From assembly GCA_019309815.1 (NCBI GenBank), contig JAFDFO010000230.1:1-6269 (forward strand): a DNA stretch of 6,269 bases. Direction: 5' to 3'. The position numbers and the translations under genes are program-made. The notes below the pieces were generated by a model. That model did no database searches, was not told the origin of the DNA, and saw nothing but the letters and a program-made list of their open reading frames with translations. Of the stretch, positions 3,706 to 6,269 are shown piece after piece. This DNA comes from Deltaproteobacteria bacterium. Lineage in GTDB: Bacteria; Desulfobacterota; Desulfobacteria; Desulfobacterales; C00003060. The number at the start of each line of letters is the position of its first letter. Position 1 is the stretch's first letter.

Positions 3706-6269
3706 AAGACATTTGGACGATTCCAATATAAGGCTTGACCGTACCCGAAGGGAGAGCAAGTACAGAGACACGATGGTGGAGGAACAGCAGAAGAGGATTT
3801 CCGCTGTCAAAGACCAGGTCAAAAAGAAACATGCAGATGCGGAAAGCCTGCTGCAGTGGACTAAGGAGCTTCAGACGGTCACTTCAGCCGTCCTCACTTC
3901 CAAAACATGGAAAGCGGCCAATCGAATAAAGGCCAGTCTCCGAATGTTCGGTCTGCATCACGGGCACCCCCCAGCCGAACGGCATTTTGATCAGGTAAAG
4001 GCCCGAATAGAAGCATGGGAGCAGTCTCACAAAATTGAGAAAGAGAAACACTCTCCGGCCCAGCCCAAGGTAGAGATCCCCTTTGACCTGCCACCCCTCA
4101 AAGGACTCGGTAACGACTACTCTCACCTCGAAGAGGAAGTAGAGAAGGCCAGGCGCGCAGGGATAGATTTCTATAAGAAGGCAAGCTTTATCATCCCCGT
4201 ATACAATCGAAAGCTGTATCTGGATCGGACGCTTGCCGCTCTGACACATCAGACGTATCCCAGCGACCTTTTTGAAATCATCGTAGCTGATGACGGAAGC
4301 TCCGATGGCGTTGAGGAAGTCGTGGACCAGTATACGAACACCCTTGACATCTCTATGGTGCGTCAGGAGGACCAGGGTTTTCGTCTTTCAGCCATACGCA
4401 ATAAAGCCATCAGGAAGGCAAAAAACGATTATATTATCTTCATGGATTGTGACATCATCCCGGCCCCCGATCTGCTGAAGAAATATATGACCTGGTTTCA
4501 TGTGACCGACGCAGTGGTTCTGTGCGGCCTTCGAAGATTTGTGAATGCGGATAGCCTGAGCAGCGATGATATTCTCAAAGACATTAACGTAGCCCTCAAT
4601 CTCCCCGATACAGCCGCGAACAATGATGTTTTTAACCCCTCCCAGTCTGATGAACCAACCAAGGACTGGCGTCTCCGCTACTACGAAAAGAACGACAACC
4701 TGAAACGGGAGGCACATCCTTTCCGCTTCTTTGTTTGCGGAAGCGCGGCTGCCCCCAAGGTTCATCTACTGTCCGCGGGTCTCTTTGACGAAGACTTCGT
4801 GGGCTGGGGAGGTGAAGATACGGAAATGGGCTTTCGGCTTGAAGAACTTGGCCTGTACATCATCCCAGTTCCAAACGCTCTGGCACTTCATCAGGATCAT
4901 CCCTTCTCAGGATCAAGACGGGAAGAGTCTCTGAAGCGCAAAAAAATGGTGGAGGACAAGGTTCCCTTGCACTACCGGGTTTACCGACCCGGCGTTCAAT
5001 TCCAGCGGCCCAAGGTTTCAATCTATATGCCTGCACATAATGCAGGGCGTTTCATAAAAGAAGCCGTGGAAAGCGCTCTCAACCAGACTTATACTGATCT
5101 GGAAGTCTGCATCTGCGATGACGGCTCAACTGATAATACTGTCTCAGTGCTGGATGAGCATTTCAAAGATGACCCTCGGGTGAGATGGGTCACAATTCCT
5201 CACGGAGGGATCGGAAAAGCATCAAACATCGCTGTCAGGATGTGCCGAGGAGTGTATATTGGGCAGTTGGATGCAGACGATCGCCTGCTTCCGAACGCTT
5301 TGGAACGTTGTGTGGCCTATCTGGATAAACATCCTGACGTGGGGTGTGTCTACACAGCTCCTGAGTGGATAGACAAAGATGGAGGTTTGCTCGGTCCGGC
5401 ATACAACTGGCCGGTTTTTTCACGAGAAAAACTGCTTCTTAATATGATCGTTCACAGCTTTCGAGTGTTCCGCAAGAAGTGTTGGGCCAGAACCAGCGGA
5501 TTTAACGAAGAATATGAAAACGCTGTGGACTATGACATGTTTCTCAGATTGAGTGACGTATGCAGGTTTCATCATATTGACGAGATTCACTACCAGCGCC
5601 GCTTGCACGATTCAAATACATCTGTGATCAAAAAACACTCGCAAACAGAAAATGCACACAATGTGGTCAAGAGTTATATCAAACATCATGGCCTGGATAA
5701 GGAATGGGAGCTCTTCGTGCCGGATCCATCTGAGCCGAGGAAAGTGGAGTTTCGCCGGAAGATGGAAGCCTCCATGGCGACTAAAGCTGAGGAGCCCATT
5801 TTTGTCTTTGCTGCGTCCCCTCGCTCAGGAAGTACCCTCCTTCAAAGGGTACTCAATGCAACGCCCGGTGTCCTTATCTGGGGTGAGAATAAGGCACTTA
5901 ACCACATCCTCAAATCTTATCGCATTGGCCATCCGTACTTCTCGTCACGTGAGGGTGTCAGCCGCCAGATTCTAAGCTCTCAACTACACATGACGTGGAC
6001 GGCCAACCTGTCGCCGGAATCCGAAAGGCTGGAAGAAGGTATGCGCCTGTTTTTCTACCATCTTTATGCCCAGCCCTCAGTGTCTCAGGGAAGGCCACGT
6101 TGGGGCATAAAAGAAGTTCGAGCAAACGCTGTAGAAATATCACGTTTTCTCCTCGAGCTTTATCCGAACGCCCGCTTCCTCTACCTGGTTCGTGATCCTT
6201 ACGACACCCTGGCCTCCTATCTTAGGACGTCCTGGGTGCAGAGGATGAAGAAGTCGGAGTGGGACTGCA
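3692..6269 (+). CDS. Bifunctional glycosaminoglycan-synthase-like double glycosyltransferase fused to a sulfotransferase (3' end beyond the window)
   Basis: At least 859 codons open to the right edge without a stop. Domains in order: coiled coil (about residues 1-75), an S-K-T-W linker helix, a first GT-A domain (about 164-430), a second GT-A domain (about 441-690) and a sulfotransferase (about 700 onward, incomplete). The double-GT part has the motif series of PmHAS, PmCS and KfoC, which alternately add a hexosamine and glucuronic acid from UDP-sugars at the cytoplasmic face. No signal peptide or membrane segment is visible. The start is uncertain: TTG 3692 has GAGG just 3 nt upstream, TTG 3683 and 3713 are alternatives, and ATG 3773 would cut into the coil. 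The coil reads upstream to 3683, so a fusion with the methyltransferase is possible. Hyaluronan, chondroitin or heparosan-like backbones cannot be told apart by eye. Confidence 0.88.
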   Translation, partial: MSSLERHLDDSNIRLDRTRRESKYRDTMVEEQQKRISAVKDQVKKKHADAESLLQWTKELQTVTSAVLTSKTWKAANRIKASLRMFGLHHGHPPAERHFDQVKARIEAWEQSHKIEKEKHSPAQPKVEIPFDLPPLKGLGNDYSHLEEEVEKARRAGIDFYKKASFIIPVYNRKLYLDRTLAALTHQTYPSDLFEIIVADDGSSDGVEEVVDQYTNTLDISMVRQEDQGFRLSAIRNKAIRKAKNDYIIFMDCDIIPAPDLLKKYMTWFHVTDAVVLCGLRRFVNADSLSSDDILKDINVALNLPDTAANNDVFNPSQSDEPTKDWRLRYYEKNDNLKREAHPFRFFVCGSAAAPKVHLLSAGLFDEDFVGWGGEDTEMGFRLEELGLYIIPVPNALALHQDHPFSGSRREESLKRKKMVEDKVPLHYRVYRPGVQFQRPKVSIYMPAHNAGRFIKEAVESALNQTYTDLEVCICDDGSTDNTVSVLDEHFKDDPRVRWVTIPHGGIGKASNIAVRMCRGVYIGQLDADDRLLPNALERCVAYLDKHPDVGCVYTAPEWIDKDGGLLGPAYNWPVFSREKLLLNMIVHSFRVFRKKCWARTSGFNEEYENAVDYDMFLRLSDVCRFHHIDEIHYQRRLHDSNTSVIKKHSQTENAHNVVKSYIKHHGLDKEWELFVPDPSEPRKVEFRRKMEASMATKAEEPIFVFAASPRSGSTLLQRVLNATPGVLIWGENKALNHILKSYRIGHPYFSSREGVSRQILSSQLHMTWTANLSPESERLEEGMRLFFYHLYAQPSVSQGRPRWGIKEVRANAVEISRFLLELYPNARFLYLVRDPYDTLASYLRTSWVQRMKKSEWDC
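4181..4990 (+). other. First GT-A domain (hexosaminyltransferase-like, A1 of PmHAS/KfoC type)
   Basis: Starts KASFIIPVYNRKLYLDRTL. Nucleotide-sugar and metal-binding motifs are DDGS (residues 200-203 counted from TTG 3692) and DCD (252-254). These are followed by DWRLRYYEKNDNL, HPFRFF (342-347) and GWGGEDTEMGFRL, with WGGED at 372-376. The DGS/DCD/WGGED set is the signature of the A1 site in PmHAS, PmCS and KfoC, which transfers GlcNAc or GalNAc. All key residues are intact. Donor specificity is inferred from the family. Confidence 0.8.
5012..5755 (+). other. Second GT-A domain (glucuronosyltransferase-like, A2 of PmHAS/KfoC type)
   Basis: Starts KVSIYMPAHNAGRFI. It holds ALNQTYTDLEVCICDDGSTDNT (DDGS at 476-479), QLDADD (DAD at 527-529, DSD in PmHAS), YNWPVFSREKL (571-581), ENAVDYDMFLRLS (D613) and LHDSNTS (H639). 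Nearly every one of these words is present in the PmHAS/PmCS A2 site, which adds GlcA, as I recall those sequences. The catalytic set is intact. The donor is a family-based inference. Confidence 0.8.
5786..6269 (+). other. PAPS-dependent sulfotransferase domain (incomplete at the window edge)
   Basis: EEPIFVFAASPRSGSTLLQ gives the 5'-phosphosulfate-binding loop PRSGST (residues 710-715). FLYLVRDPYDTLASYL gives the 3'-phosphate-binding motif, with RDP at 834-836 and the conserved Ser at 842. WGIKEVRAN lies between. Together these mark a P-loop-type sulfotransferase using PAPS, resembling the Sulfotransfer_3 group. The C-terminal part is outside the window, so the acceptor pocket and completeness cannot be judged. 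It sits where PmHAS carries its non-catalytic C-terminal region. Confidence 0.88.

Noticed and set aside
3701..3706. Programmed +1 frameshift of the RF2 type at the methyltransferase stop (TCT TGA, with CTT in the new frame)
   Set aside because: The tRNA on UCU would pair poorly with CUU after slipping, and I see no upstream Shine-Dalgarno-like stimulator at the needed distance. A simple indel near 3683 or a real gene boundary explains it better.
3599..3773. ATG at 3599 as the start of the synthase frame
   Set aside because: It would overlap the methyltransferase by over 100 nt, has no ribosome site, and its first 25 or so residues (proline- and serine-rich) do not look like protein of this family. 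The good coil begins only near 3683.
3884..4249. 121-residue minus-strand frame opposite the synthase linker, and the 125-residue one at 4388-4765
   Set aside because: Both lie opposite a clearly coding frame with intact glycosyltransferase motifs. Neither has a ribosome site or a recognisable fold.

Overview
The window (6269 bp, roughly 50% G+C by eye) looks like a Gram-negative bacterial chromosome. It has a stand-alone ADP-heptose pathway gene (hldE type, for LPS core). It also has a PyrK electron-transfer subunit of the class 1B dihydroorotate dehydrogenase and T-rich intergenic TTTCGTG repeats. Together these make Desulfobacterota or a related anaerobic lineage my best guess, but that is inference and no marker gene proves it.

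Left half (1-2610), all on the minus strand: a housekeeping cluster read right to left. A carbon-nitrogen hydrolase overlaps a heptose-1-phosphate adenylyltransferase by 8 nt. Then come pyrK and the 5' end of leuS, which runs off the left edge. The spacers hold a tandem A/T-rich repeat ahead of pyrK. Ahead of leuS there is a GC-rich direct repeat, a weak terminator-like hairpin, and a small hairpin that buries the leuS Shine-Dalgarno.

A divergent 324-bp intergenic region (2611-2934) carries candidate promoters for both directions. It also has a 10-bp direct repeat, one copy just after the predicted plus-strand -10 and one overlapping the ribosome site and start codon of the plus-strand gene.

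Right half (2935-6269), plus strand: an accessory polysaccharide locus. A SAM-dependent methyltransferase is followed, in another frame, by one very long open frame that runs off the right edge with no stop. That frame encodes a coiled coil, a first GT-A domain (DDGS, DCD, HPFRFF, WGGED), a second GT-A domain (DDGS, DAD, VDYDMF, LHxxNTS) and a PAPS-dependent sulfotransferase (PRSGST and RDP motifs). The two GT domains match, motif by motif and in the same order, what I remember of the bifunctional hyaluronan/chondroitin synthases of Pasteurella multocida (PmHAS, PmCS) and E. coli K4 (KfoC). The extra sulfotransferase suggests one enzyme that both polymerises a glycosaminoglycan-like chain and sulfates it. 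This is the main discovery candidate.

The methyltransferase and the synthase look like parts of one ancestral fusion split by a +1 frame change near 3674-3703. The split could be a real mutation, a sequencing error, or two translationally coupled genes.
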